From JAFDCJ01 sp964527835 (lineage in GTDB: Bacteria > Desulfobacterota > Desulfobacteria > Desulfobacterales > JAFDCJ01): DNA of 64,000 nt. The notes under the pieces are model-generated. The model was not told the DNA's origin. It worked only from the letters and a program-made list of their open reading frames with translations, and did no database searches. Of this stretch, positions 42,420 to 52,163 are shown in pieces. Position 1 is the first letter of the stretch, and every line of letters begins with the position of its first letter. The DNA lies in the NCBI GenBank assembly GCA_964527835.1, contig CAZGNV010000023.1:1-64000 (forward strand). The letters are read 5' to 3'. Made by a program: the position numbers and the translations under genes.

Positions 42420-45400
42420 TTATACCGGCTGGTTTTTTTCGGCATCCTGCAGCAGCTGTTCGTAAAAGGACTTGCTCTGCTCGTCAAATGAACGCCAGGC
42501 CAGCAGCTGCCGGCGCACAACGTGTAAGAAAGTTTTGTTGATCCGCCGCCAGGCATTGGCTTCACCGGACAGACGGGTGAGTTCGACGTGAATTTCAAGA
42601 AAACCGGGCTCATCTTCGGCCGGCTTGAATTGCAGCTCCACCGCCTGCATGATGCCGAAATCAAAAGGGGCCAGCCAGACATTGGAGCGGATCACCAGGC
42701 ATTCGTTGGGGTCCTGTTTTTGCGCTGCCGGCAAATTTTCGTCGGGGGCGATTTGCGGCTGTCCATGGTCGATGTAACTGAACCGCACATCGGCCGTGGA
42801 GAACATGCCGTGGGAGACATCCTGGTGTCCCAGGAAATAATCATAGAGAAAACCGCCGATGCTGCGATGTTCCCGGTAGGTCATCAAAAAGGGCAGGGTC
42901 AGCCGCATCTGGTTGCCCACCGCTTCGGGCAGGGACCAGGAACGGTTGACATCGGGGATGGCGATCTGGCCGGCCACCCGCGACGGGTAGATCACCGAAA
43001 TCAGCACCACCAGGATGACCAGCACCATGGCCGCCACACCGGACATGGAAGAATAGTTAACGGTAATGCCGGACCACAGCGCGGTTTCCGCAAACAACCG
43101 GGCCGTTGTCTGCGCCAGCAGATACCCGAAGACCACGCTCAGCACGGCAAAGGCCATGGCCTCGGCCACAAACAGAAAAGATACATGGGAGGGGGCGAGT
43201 CCCACCGAGGTGTAAATCGCGATTTCCCGTTTGCGTTCGTAGACACTGCCGATCATGGTGTTCAGGACGATAAATATCGAGATGGCCAGCGGGATGATAA
43301 TATTGGGCACCCCGCTGTAGCTCATGGTGTCGCTGGCATTGTACAGATAGGTGCCGTCGGCCTCCCCGCTGAAAAGCGACAGTCCGAAGCGATCCACAAG
43401 GCCCTGGGCCGTATCCCGAACCGTTTTGCCAGTGGACGTCCGAATGGCAACGGCCTTCAGGTGTCCTCCGGCAGCCAGCAGCGTCTGATACGGGATGATC
43501 ATCGTCAGATCCGCCGGGATATGCTGATAGCGGCTTTGAAATTCGCGCACATCTTCGCCGGATTCAAGGGCTTCCATTTCCACTTCGCTCATGGCGGTCG
43601 ACAGTTCTCGCGGAAAGGTGACCGGAGTGAGGGGCTCGCCGTCCAGGTCGCTAAGCTGCATCAGTTTTTCAGCCGAAAAGACCCCCACCACCCTAAACGG
43701 CATGCCCCAGAGGGTGACCAGCGTGCCGTCCGGGTGCTGTGGATTAATCCCCAGGTTTTGCGCCATGCGCCGGGGCAGGATCACCACCTGGCGTTCACCT
43801 TTTTTCAGCCAGCGGCCGCCGACCAGGATTTTATCCAGCCCGGAAACCCGGCTCTCCTCGTAGGAAAGCCCCACCAGGCCCTGGGCTTCAAAACGACGGC
43901 CGGCATGGCTGACTGGAATTCTGGGCCGCCGGGTCCGGTCTTCATCTTCCAGCCAGACCCGCGGAACTGTCGTGCCCTCCCCGGCGAAGGTGTTGGCGAT
44001 GACTTCCAGGGCTTCGGGCGGCAGGTCCCGCCAGTTGACGTTTTTCAGCAAAAAACCCTGGTAGGGGGATTTGCTGTCATACAGAATGCGGGCATGGTGG
44101 CGCACGGACTTGGCCGAGGTAAAGCTCATAATGGTAAAGGTCAAAATCACCAGGGTGGTGCAGGTCAGGGCCGTTCGCAGGCGGCGGCGCCTTAAATTGC
44201 TGACACCCAGCAAAAAAGCGGCCACAAAGGCTTTCCAGCGTCCGATCTGATCGGTCTGCAGGGCCTGGGCCCGGGACTGCAGACGCGCCATTTCCCCCTC
44301 GAAGCGGAAAAAGATGATCAGGGTCACAATCAGGGAAAGACCCATGATAAAAAAGGCCAGGATAACCACCATGGGGCTGTAAGCCAGCCGGAAGGCAGGG
44401 TGCACGTTGTAAATAATGGCAATTAGCAGCATTAGAATGACGCAAAAGGCGATGATGCGCTTGTAAATGTTGCTGTAGCAGAAAAGCAGCCGCTCCAGGC
44501 AAAAGGCGAAGGGAACAAACAGGGCGATGTAAAACAGAACCCCGTAAAGGACATCTTTCTGGGTTCTTTCCACGTCGTCATATACCCGGCTGGCCAGGGC
44601 CCAGGACCAGGCGCTGGCCTCAAAAAATTTGTCGTAGCGCCGGGAAGACAGCGACACCTCGGCTGTTTTCAGTTCGCTGAGGCCCTCCTGCTGCAGCCTG
44701 CGGATCTGTTCGTTGAAAATCCCGCGTTTTTCAAGATTGGCAATGCGCGGGGCCAGCAGGGTCCACATGTCCCTGGCCACCCGGTATTGGGTGTAATGCA
44801 GAATCGGCCATTTTTCCGGCAAATAGCCGCTTCCCTGGGGATCCTCCGGGCTGTTGTTGAGCAAAATCAATTTCTTGCGCAGCACGGAATCTGAAAGCGT
44901 GATTTTAAGGGGCGTGCCGGGCTCCAGAAAAACGGTGGTCAGGTTGGATCGCCAGGTGTCCAGCCGGCTGTAAAAATACCGCTGGGGGTCGGCCTCCCGG
45001 CGGCCGTCGATGATTTTGCCCTTGGTCATGTAGCGAAACGTGCGCGGCTCCAGCAGGTCAAAGATGGTGATGCCCTTGCAGGCAAACATGATCAGGGTGG
45101 TCTCCATTTTGCGGCGGTACATTTTGACGCGATAGGCCGCCTTGCCGGTCTGCTTTTTGTCGATGGTCCAGATCACCCGGCCGGTGGAGGGGTCAAACTT
45201 GTAGCCCTCGAAAATGACCTTGTGGAAGCTGTGTTTTTTGTCGGCCACCCCCTTGAGCAGAAATGTGCCCATGTGATTGACCATGGTATAGAAACGCGCT
45301 GGCCCCTGGTAGGCGAGCAGCACGGTGCCCGGAGCCGGCTGGTCGGCAAACAGTTCTCCGTGGCGTAAAAAGCGGGCCCGGCCGACAACGGCGGAAAATC

Positions 45401-47324
45401 CATTGCGCGGGAAAATATCCGATGGCAGGTTGACCACCCTGGCCAGGTGGCCAATCATGGCGCTGACCGCCGCACTTTGCCGGCGGGCATTGGCCGCGTC
45501 GACCTTTTGCAGGGTGTCGAAGGGCGTGCCCCACATGGCCCGGGCGTCATGGGTGGTGACAAAGGTCACCCCGTGATAGCCGGCCAGGGCCGTGACCTCT
45601 CCTTCCAGGGGAGGGCGGTCAAGAAAATAGCTTTGCCAGGAGCGCTTGCGGGTGGGGCGCAGCGTGTCTTTGAATACTCCGGCAAGTTCGGCAGATTTTT
45701 CAAGCGCTACCTTCCCGGTGCGCAGGGCTTCGTAAAAACGGCTGTAGGCGGCCACCCGGTTGATCCGGGGGCGGAAAGGATACATCCAGCCGTAATTAAA
45801 GGCGCCGAAGCCGTCGCCGTGGCTGGACAGATGCAGCGATACGGCCGCGACCAGGTCATGGGTTTTGACCTGGCCGCGAAAGCTGCGCGCACTTTCCAGA
45901 TTGGCCAGCTCAAGCCGGGCATCGGCTAAAACGGCCCTCTGATCTGCAATGGTGCGCGGCAGCAACTGGTTGAGCATGCGGTGCTCTTCGGGAAGCAGAT
46001 CGGCAAAGGCCGGTTTCCACAGCAGACGCCGCAGTAGTTGGCGCTCGGCGGCCAGCTGTTGGATCAGGTCCTGGTTGGCCTGTTTTTTTTTCTGCAGGCG
46101 CAGCCACATCAGGCGGCGGGAGATCTTGTCGGCTTCGGTTTTGAGGCGCTCCACCATCGCTTTTTGCACCAGGGCCTGATCCGGGTCGGCTTCGGCTGCC
46201 GCATTTTTTTCGAAAACAGCCTTTTTCAAGGCCGCAATGGTCTTGCGGGTTTGCTTGACCAGCGCTTTCAAGCGCTTTTTCATGTGGCGCATGTCTTTGG
46301 AGCGGGCCGCAAAACTCCAGACCATCTCCCGCATGCCGGCCAGGGCCTGAGCATGCCCGGAGGTGGCCACCAGCAGCACCGTTCGCTGGGGGGGGGTGGC
46401 TTGCAGGTGGCGGGCCAGATCCAGCAGGGTGGCAATCCCAACGGCTTCATCGGCCCCGGGGGACAGGCCGGCAACCCAGGATCGGCTGTCGTAAAAAGCG
46501 GTGACCATCACCAGCTGTTCGGCCAGTTTGGGGTCAGCGCCGGGCACCAGGCAGAAAATATTTTGCGCCGGCACCAGCTGCCACGAGATCTGGGAGGTCA
46601 GATTGATTTTGGGAGCCACCCGACCGCCGGGGGCGGTTTCAAAAAACCCGAAAAGATCCCGCAGTTGGGCCAGCGGCATCCAGAAGCGGGGGAATTGAAC
46701 CGGTGAAAGCTCGAACTTGTCTTCAAAAAGGATTTTGGGGGAGTTGCCCCGATCGACATAGATCAGCGCCCGGGCTCCCAGGTTGGCGGCATACAACCAG
46801 TTTTTGGCCGAATCGAGCTCCATCAGGATAATGGAGCCGGCAATGTCCTTGCCGTTGAAATCTGCGGGGTGCCCCCGGCCGACATAAAGCAGGGGGGCGC
46901 TGATTCCCGGGGCGGCGATGGTCTGCGGCATGACGGCATTGCCCAGCAGGGGGCGGATGGCAACCTTGCGGTCATAAGCCGGGATCGTCAGCGTGCTTTG
47001 CCGGTTGCGGATCACCGGAACGGAAAAGTGCTGGGACTGGACGTTGTCAAACCCCAGCCGGGTCAGCTGTTCTTTGATATAGGCCGCCGTGCTTTCGGCG
47101 CCCACCGATCCGGTGCTGCGGTCCCCATAGGAGGCCAGGGTGCGCACAACATCCATGAATTCGTCGGCCGGCGGAGAATTTGCACTGCTGGCTGCTGCGG
47201 ATGCGGGCAACTGCGGCAAAAGGGCTGCCAGCAAGCAGCAAAGCACCACCCCCACGACCCGACGGCAGGTGGCGGCAGTTGAAATTTTGCGCCCCGGATA
47301 TCTTGCCCTGTGCAATGGGTGCAT
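42420..47324 (-). CDS. giant FtsX-family ABC permease fused to an M28-peptidase-like domain
   Basis: A 1634-residue protein. The signal-like TM lies about 24-43. An M28-like fold follows (about 55-340) with an inserted PA-like domain (about 140-235). Its metal-site motifs are altered: AFYDS (276) where active enzymes have AHxDS, GADEA (290) for GADDN, and SGHAQALAG (322) for the EE-G segment. A coiled-coil region (about 340-450) and an extracytoplasmic domain lead to two or three TM helices (about 935-1015). A MacB-like periplasmic domain and three C-terminal FtsX helices (PNIIIPLAISIFIVLNTMIGSVYERKREIAIYTSVG region) complete it. It sits with an ATPase and a small FtsX partner. The catalytic role is probably lost. 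Confidence 0.85.
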   Translation of the reverse strand: MHPLHRARYPGRKISTAATCRRVVGVVLCCLLAALLPQLPASAAASSANSPPADEFMDVVRTLASYGDRSTGSVGAESTAAYIKEQLTRLGFDNVQSQHFSVPVIRNRQSTLTIPAYDRKVAIRPLLGNAVMPQTIAAPGISAPLLYVGRGHPADFNGKDIAGSIILMELDSAKNWLYAANLGARALIYVDRGNSPKILFEDKFELSPVQFPRFWMPLAQLRDLFGFFETAPGGRVAPKINLTSQISWQLVPAQNIFCLVPGADPKLAEQLVMVTAFYDSRSWVAGLSPGADEAVGIATLLDLARHLQATPPQRTVLLVATSGHAQALAGMREMVWSFAARSKDMRHMKKRLKALVKQTRKTIAALKKAVFEKNAAAEADPDQALVQKAMVERLKTEADKISRRLMWLRLQKKKQANQDLIQQLAAERQLLRRLLWKPAFADLLPEEHRMLNQLLPRTIADQRAVLADARLELANLESARSFRGQVKTHDLVAAVSLHLSSHGDGFGAFNYGWMYPFRPRINRVAAYSRFYEALRTGKVALEKSAELAGVFKDTLRPTRKRSWQSYFLDRPPLEGEVTALAGYHGVTFVTTHDARAMWGTPFDTLQKVDAANARRQSAAVSAMIGHLARVVNLPSDIFPRNGFSAVVGRARFLRHGELFADQPAPGTVLLAYQGPARFYTMVNHMGTFLLKGVADKKHSFHKVIFEGYKFDPSTGRVIWTIDKKQTGKAAYRVKMYRRKMETTLIMFACKGITIFDLLEPRTFRYMTKGKIIDGRREADPQRYFYSRLDTWRSNLTTVFLEPGTPLKITLSDSVLRKKLILLNNSPEDPQGSGYLPEKWPILHYTQYRVARDMWTLLAPRIANLEKRGIFNEQIRRLQQEGLSELKTAEVSLSSRRYDKFFEASAWSWALASRVYDDVERTQKDVLYGVLFYIALFVPFAFCLERLLFCYSNIYKRIIAFCVILMLLIAIIYNVHPAFRLAYSPMVVILAFFIMGLSLIVTLIIFFRFEGEMARLQSRAQALQTDQIGRWKAFVAAFLLGVSNLRRRRLRTALTCTTLVILTFTIMSFTSAKSVRHHARILYDSKSPYQGFLLKNVNWRDLPPEALEVIANTFAGEGTTVPRVWLEDEDRTRRPRIPVSHAGRRFEAQGLVGLSYEESRVSGLDKILVGGRWLKKGERQVVILPRRMAQNLGINPQHPDGTLVTLWGMPFRVVGVFSAEKLMQLSDLDGEPLTPVTFPRELSTAMSEVEMEALESGEDVREFQSRYQHIPADLTMIIPYQTLLAAGGHLKAVAIRTSTGKTVRDTAQGLVDRFGLSLFSGEADGTYLYNASDTMSYSGVPNIIIPLAISIFIVLNTMIGSVYERKREIAIYTSVGLAPSHVSFLFVAEAMAFAVLSVVFGYLLAQTTARLFAETALWSGITVNYSSMSGVAAMVLVILVVLISVIYPSRVAGQIAIPDVNRSWSLPEAVGNQMRLTLPFLMTYREHRSIGGFLYDYFLGHQDVSHGMFSTADVRFSYIDHGQPQIAPDENLPAAQKQDPNECLVIRSNVWLAPFDFGIMQAVELQFKPAEDEPGFLEIHVELTRLSGEANAWRRINKTFLHVVRRQLLAWRSFDEQSKSFYEQLLQDAEKNQPV

Positions 47325-47329
47325 TTTTT

Positions 47330-47405
47330 AACGCTCAACCTTTCGCAGCTCTTTTTCCGAAAAGGGTTGATGTCCCTCGTAAACAACTTTTTACGGGACC
47401 ATCAC
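47330..47405 (+). repeat. dispersed repeat, second block type
   Basis: TTAACGCTCAACC, CTTTTTCCGAAAAGGGTTGA and the CTTTTTACGGGACCATCA tail match the copy at 56416-56469 and the 3' end of 33845-33896. Internal TCAACCTTT/AAGGGTTGA arms form a hairpin with one mismatch. It abuts the start codon of the 1634-residue FtsX fusion and so forms its 5' leader. Confidence 0.65.
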
Positions 47406-47453
47406 TTTTGATGGTCAAACGGCTTTTTTCATGAAATTCAGCCGGATTACAAT

Positions 47454-48191
<738 letters not shown>

Positions 48192-48323
48192 CCTGTCTCC
48201 TTAGTCGCTGTGCTCGGCATAGCGCACGAGGCATAGCGTGAAGTTATTTAACGCCTATCTGGCTGTTTTACGTTTTGCCGTTAAATTTTTCCGACTTCCG
48301 CATTCCGACTTCCCCCTTCCTTT

Positions 48324-49022
48324 CTATTGTTCCACGCGCATGGCCTCCACCGGTTGCATCCGGGCGGCCACCAGGGCCGGGTACAGAACCCCCAGCAAAC
48401 TCAACCCGCAGCCTACCGCCGTAGCAACCAGCAGGGAAAGGGCAAACTCGGTCCAGGAAATCGCCGTAAGCGCCACGGTGCCGAAGCGCACCAGGGAACT
48501 GAGCAGGGCGAAAAGCGCACCGATGATCGCCCCGGCTCCGGCTCCGGCAATTCCCTGCATGCCGGCTTCCAGAACGAACAGCCGCAGAATGAACCGGTCC
48601 AGGGCGCCCAGGCATTTCATGGTGCCGATTTCGCGAAAGCGTTCGGTGACCGCCATCAACTGGGCATTGACGATTCCCACCACGCAAACCACCAGGGACA
48701 GGATCACGATCCAGCGCTGTTTGGGGCTGCTGTCGATCCGGCTGTCGGCGGGGCCGACGTCATACCCGGAGCGAACCAGGGCCTGGCGCAGGGCCGGGTC
48801 TCCCGTTGCCAGCAGACCATTGCCCACGTCATTGGTGACACTGACAAAACTGAGAAAGGAGACCGCCAGGACCAGGCTCAAGGTGGTAATCAGGGAGCGG
48901 AAAAAGCGGACCTTGATGCTTTTATATGAAATCTGCACCGATTTGATGAAAGGAAGGACGACCTGCCTTTGCACCGCCTGGGATTTGCGATCCGTTTGCG
49001 GGACGCCGGGCTTGTCAGTCAT
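48324..49022 (-). CDS. short FtsX-family ABC permease
   Basis: A 232-residue permease with four hydrophobic segments (about 33-55, 98-120, 145-170, 185-215) and the FtsX cytoplasmic loop MAVTERFREIGTMKCLGA. The segment between TM1 and TM2 is only about 40 residues, so the large periplasmic domain typical of MacB/LolC is missing. ATG 49022 has AAGGA 7 bases upstream. It probably pairs with the 1634-residue fusion as an asymmetric dimer over the shared ATPase. Confidence 0.88.
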   Translation of the reverse strand: MTDKPGVPQTDRKSQAVQRQVVLPFIKSVQISYKSIKVRFFRSLITTLSLVLAVSFLSFVSVTNDVGNGLLATGDPALRQALVRSGYDVGPADSRIDSSPKQRWIVILSLVVCVVGIVNAQLMAVTERFREIGTMKCLGALDRFILRLFVLEAGMQGIAGAGAGAIIGALFALLSSLVRFGTVALTAISWTEFALSLLVATAVGCGLSLLGVLYPALVAARMQPVEAMRVEQ

Positions 49023-49314
49023 GGGCAAATCCTTATTATTATCACGGTAAGCAGTGCCTATACCGGGCCATTCGCGGGCGGTGCTATCCAGTTTCTACCC
49101 GCCGGAGAAATCTGTTTAGTGGCATCGACCCATAAAAACGGTCAATTCACACCTTCCGGGTAGCCTCAATTCGTTGCCATCAATGGCCTAGGTCCAATAT
49201 TCAGGTGCGAGATTTGAATTAAGGTTAATTGACAGATTTTCGTAGCACATCCATGGGTGATTGTAAATGAGAATGATTCCTGATTGTTTAGCAAAACAAG
49301 CGGCCGGTTGCCGT

Positions 49315-49959
49315 CTATTTCTTGCGGATCAGGTAAACCCCGTCGCGCACACTCAGCATGACTTTTTCCACCCGCTGCTCTTTTTTCACCTTTTCGTTGA
49401 AGGCCGCAATGGCCCGGGCGTTTTCATTGGTGATATTGTTTTTAAAAACCTTGCAGCGCCAGAACACATTGTCCACGAAAACAAGCCCGCCGGGGCGCAG
49501 CATTCGCAGGGCCTCATCGAAATAAAGGCCGTAAGAGGGCTTGTCGGCATCGATGAAGACAAAATCCACACTGCCGGCGGCAATTTTACCCAGGGTTTCC
49601 AGGGCCGGGGCGATTTTCAACTGGATTTTTGCGCCGTGGGGGCTTTTGTCGAAATAGCGCCTGGCAACGGCGGCATATTGCGGGCTGTTTTCACAGGTGA
49701 TCAACCAGCCGTCTGGCGGCAGGGCTTCGGCCATGACCAGGGCGGAATAACCGGTAAAGGTGCCGATCTCCACCACCCGGCGGGCGCCTGAAATCTTGAT
49801 CAGCAGCTGCAGCAGCTTGCCCTCCACCGGGCCGATGCTCCAGCGGGAGCGGCCGGTGATTTTTTCCGTTTCGGCCAGCAGCTCTTCCAGCAGCGGGGAA
49901 ACCCCATCGGTGTGAGCGGCGACGTAATTTTCGATCTGCTCGGTTCTGTCGATTTCCAT
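49315..49959 (-). CDS. class I SAM-dependent O-methyltransferase
   Basis: A 214-residue member of the caffeoyl-CoA/catechol O-methyltransferase-like family (Methyltransf_3). Seen: RVVEIGTFTGYSALVMAEALP (SAM motif I), FVFIDADKPSYGLYF (metal and substrate Asp) and GGLVFVDNVFW. ATG 49959 begins the family fold; the frame upstream is leader. The acceptor is unknown; catechols, flavonoid-like or small phenolic CoA esters are usual. It stands alone, divergent from the radical SAM gene. Confidence 0.9.
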   Translation of the reverse strand: MEIDRTEQIENYVAAHTDGVSPLLEELLAETEKITGRSRWSIGPVEGKLLQLLIKISGARRVVEIGTFTGYSALVMAEALPPDGWLITCENSPQYAAVARRYFDKSPHGAKIQLKIAPALETLGKIAAGSVDFVFIDADKPSYGLYFDEALRMLRPGGLVFVDNVFWRCKVFKNNITNENARAIAAFNEKVKKEQRVEKVMLSVRDGVYLIRKK

Positions 49960-50141
49960 TCCAAGAAACTCGCAACGCCATATTAAAGCGTTAGATGGGG
50001 TGTTGAAACCACTTCCAGTGTATGGGAGCATAGGAGTCGTGTCAAGCGGGAAAAGACGGCGCATGCGACTTGACAGCCCGCGGGCTTTTTGCCATAAAAT
50101 GGGCATTCTTGAAACCTCTTGGAGTTTGAGTTGAGCGCCCG

Positions 50142-51092
50142 ATGAGAAAAAAAAATCCGCAGGCGACGGACCCCTGTGGCGTGGCCGGCGGTGAACCCAA
50201 CTGTGCCCGATCATTCGAGCCTGCCGCAGACGCTGCTCCCGACCATGTTCAGATCCAGACCATCACCGGCTGCAATGCTGCCTGCCTGTTTTGCCCGCAC
50301 GGCAAAACCCGGCGCAAGATTCCCGGCGGTCAGCGCATGGCGCCGGGGCTCTTCGGCTCCATCGTGGATCAGTGCCTGGAGCTGGGCGTGCGGCGGTACT
50401 CGGTTTACCTGATGAACGAGCCCATGCTGGATCGCGATCTGCCCCAGCGGGTGGCCTACGTCAGCGCCCGGATCAAAAAGCCGCAGTATGTCAAGGTCAC
50501 CAGCCATGGAGGGTTGTTGACCGAGCGCATGGCCAAGGGGTTGCTGGATGCGGGGCTGGACAAACTGAAAATTTCGGTGCAAAGTCTCGATCCTGCCACC
50601 TACTGGAAGATCATGCACCTGCGTCTGGAGCGCACCCTTAAAAACATCGACCGCTTTGTCGAACTGAAGCAGCGCGGGGGGTACAAGCGGCCGCGTCTGG
50701 AAATCGTGATGGTCGATTCCATTCAGACCCGCACCGAAATTGCCCACATCCGTCGCTACTGGCGGCAGCGGGGCATCAAACTGTACGTGGAGCCGGTGGA
50801 AAACAGGGCTGACCAGACCGGTATTCGCGACACGGCTGTCGGTGCGCAGAAACTGCGCCCCTTTTCCTGGTGCCGGCGGCTGATGGAGCAGATCTACATT
50901 CTGCATGACGGCCGCATGGTGCAGTGCTGCGCCGACTGGGAGCAGCAAAGCATCATGGGCGATCTCACCAGCCAGCGGCTGGCCGATGTCTGGTACAGCC
51001 CCCGCTACAGTGAGTACCGGCGCCGGTTTGCGGCCGGCGATGTGCGCGGCATGATCTGCGAAGCCTGCCGGAAGCAGAAACCGCGTCGTTAA
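50142..51092 (+). CDS. radical SAM protein with SPASM-like C-terminus
   Basis: A 316-residue radical SAM enzyme with the cluster motif CNAACLFC (C44, C48, C51) and a barrel including YSVYLMNEPMLD, VKVTSHGGLLTE and LKISVQSLDPATYWK. The C-terminus has Cys pairs (VQCCADWEQ and ICEACRKQ) that could bind an auxiliary cluster, as in SPASM/twitch enzymes. It is the first of three plus-strand genes (rSAM, deacetylase, glycosyltransferase). The product is unknown; comparable proteins modify sugars or peptides. A 178-bp inverted repeat separates it from the next gene. Confidence 0.88.
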   Translation: MRKKNPQATDPCGVAGGEPNCARSFEPAADAAPDHVQIQTITGCNAACLFCPHGKTRRKIPGGQRMAPGLFGSIVDQCLELGVRRYSVYLMNEPMLDRDLPQRVAYVSARIKKPQYVKVTSHGGLLTERMAKGLLDAGLDKLKISVQSLDPATYWKIMHLRLERTLKNIDRFVELKQRGGYKRPRLEIVMVDSIQTRTEIAHIRRYWRQRGIKLYVEPVENRADQTGIRDTAVGAQKLRPFSWCRRLMEQIYILHDGRMVQCCADWEQQSIMGDLTSQRLADVWYSPRYSEYRRRFAAGDVRGMICEACRKQKPRR

Positions 51093-51136
51093 AAAGTCTA
51101 TTTTAAATAAGCCCTGCGAATAAGATGTAAACTGCA

Positions 51137-51314
51137 CGGAATATGTATTTTGGCCTCGCTTTCGGTGTCCATTTGGGGCGCCATCGGATCGGTGGGCTAA
51201 ATTGCAAGAACTCGGCGCGTTGCGCCTCAAACAGCTTGCAATTCTTAACGCCCACCAATCCGCTGGCTTTTTTCCCCAAATGGACAATGACGCTCAACCA
51301 AAATACATATTCCG
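51137..51314. repeat. long nested inverted repeat (178 bp)
   Basis: Perfect 17-bp outer arms (CGGAATATGTATTTTGG at 51137-51153 and its complement at 51298-51314). Perfect 12-bp inner arms follow (GTCCATTTGGGG at 51167-51178, complement at 51274-51285). A third pair carries GCTAAATTGCAAGAA (51196-51210) against CTTGCAATTCTTAACGC (51235-51251). The third pair recurs at 56367-56421, so the element belongs to a family. It fills the gap between two co-oriented genes. Confidence 0.85.
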
Positions 51315-51359
51315 CGGACTATCCGCGCCTTTTTGATAATGCGGGTACACGGTGAACCG

Positions 51360-52163
51360 ATGCGACTTTTTGTGTCTTCCCTATGGCGGCACCCCCCGCC
51401 GGATCTGGCCGCCCGAACCGAACGCTGCCTGGCCGCCGCAGCCGAACGTTGGCGGGGCAGTCAGGGAGGGCGCATTTTTTTCAGGGCCGATGACATTGCC
51501 GTGCCCGGCAGCCAGTTCATGCGGCTGCTGGAGATCTTTGCCCGTCATCGCGTCCCGCTGTGTCTGGCTGTTGTTCCGGCCTGGCTGACCCGGCCCCGCT
51601 GGCAGGCGCTCCAGGCAGCCGGGCGGGATTGCGCCTACTTGTGGTGCTGGCACCAGCATGGATGGCGGCATGCCAACCACGAGCGGCAGGGTAAAAAACA
51701 GGAATTCGGCACCGCCCGGCCCCCCATTGAGCTGGAGCACGATATCCAGCGCGGTCGGCGGCGGCTGGAAAAGTTGATGGGAACCCGCTTCTATCCGGTC
51801 TTCACCCCCCCGTGGAATCGCTGCGACGGCCGGGCGCTGGCCGTGCTTGAAAAACTGGGTTACGCGGGGGTTTCGCGCAGCACCGGAAGCCGGCCGGCAC
51901 CTCCAGCCGGCCTGCCGGGTTTCGATGTCGCCGTCGATCTGCACACCCGCCGGGAAACCGCTGCCGGCCCGGGATGGGACAGCCTGTTCGCTGAACTATT
52001 GCGGGCCATTGCAGCGGGCAGCGGAGGCATCATGATTCATCACCGGTTTATGAATCAGGCGGCCTTTGAGTTTTTGGATCTGCTGCTGCAAAAGATGTCC
52101 TCCCACCGCAACCTGCGGCTCGTCAGCTTCAAGGATCTGGCCGGCAACCCGGGGCCGCTATGA
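51360..52163 (+). CDS. polysaccharide deacetylase (CE4/NodB-like)
   Basis: A 267-residue NodB-fold enzyme. The metal and catalytic motifs appear as FFRADDIAVP (Asp-Asp), the HQHGWRHAN segment (His-X3-His-like) and FTPPWNRCD (substrate groove). The C-terminal GGIMIHHRFMN supplies a late His. It removes acyl groups from envelope polysaccharide. ATG 51360 is the preferred start; TTG 51333 and ATG 51339 are alternatives. Its stop overlaps the next gene by 4 bases (ATGA), so deacetylase and glycosyltransferase are co-translated. Confidence 0.85.
   Translation: MRLFVSSLWRHPPPDLAARTERCLAAAAERWRGSQGGRIFFRADDIAVPGSQFMRLLEIFARHRVPLCLAVVPAWLTRPRWQALQAAGRDCAYLWCWHQHGWRHANHERQGKKQEFGTARPPIELEHDIQRGRRRLEKLMGTRFYPVFTPPWNRCDGRALAVLEKLGYAGVSRSTGSRPAPPAGLPGFDVAVDLHTRRETAAGPGWDSLFAELLRAIAAGSGGIMIHHRFMNQAAFEFLDLLLQKMSSHRNLRLVSFKDLAGNPGPL

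Noticed and set aside
49258..49285. A Fur-box-like AT-rich stretch (ATGAGAATGATTCCTGATT) before the O-methyltransferase
   Set aside because: Only about 9 of 14 half-site positions match, and it lies past the 3' end of a minus-strand gene, not in a promoter.
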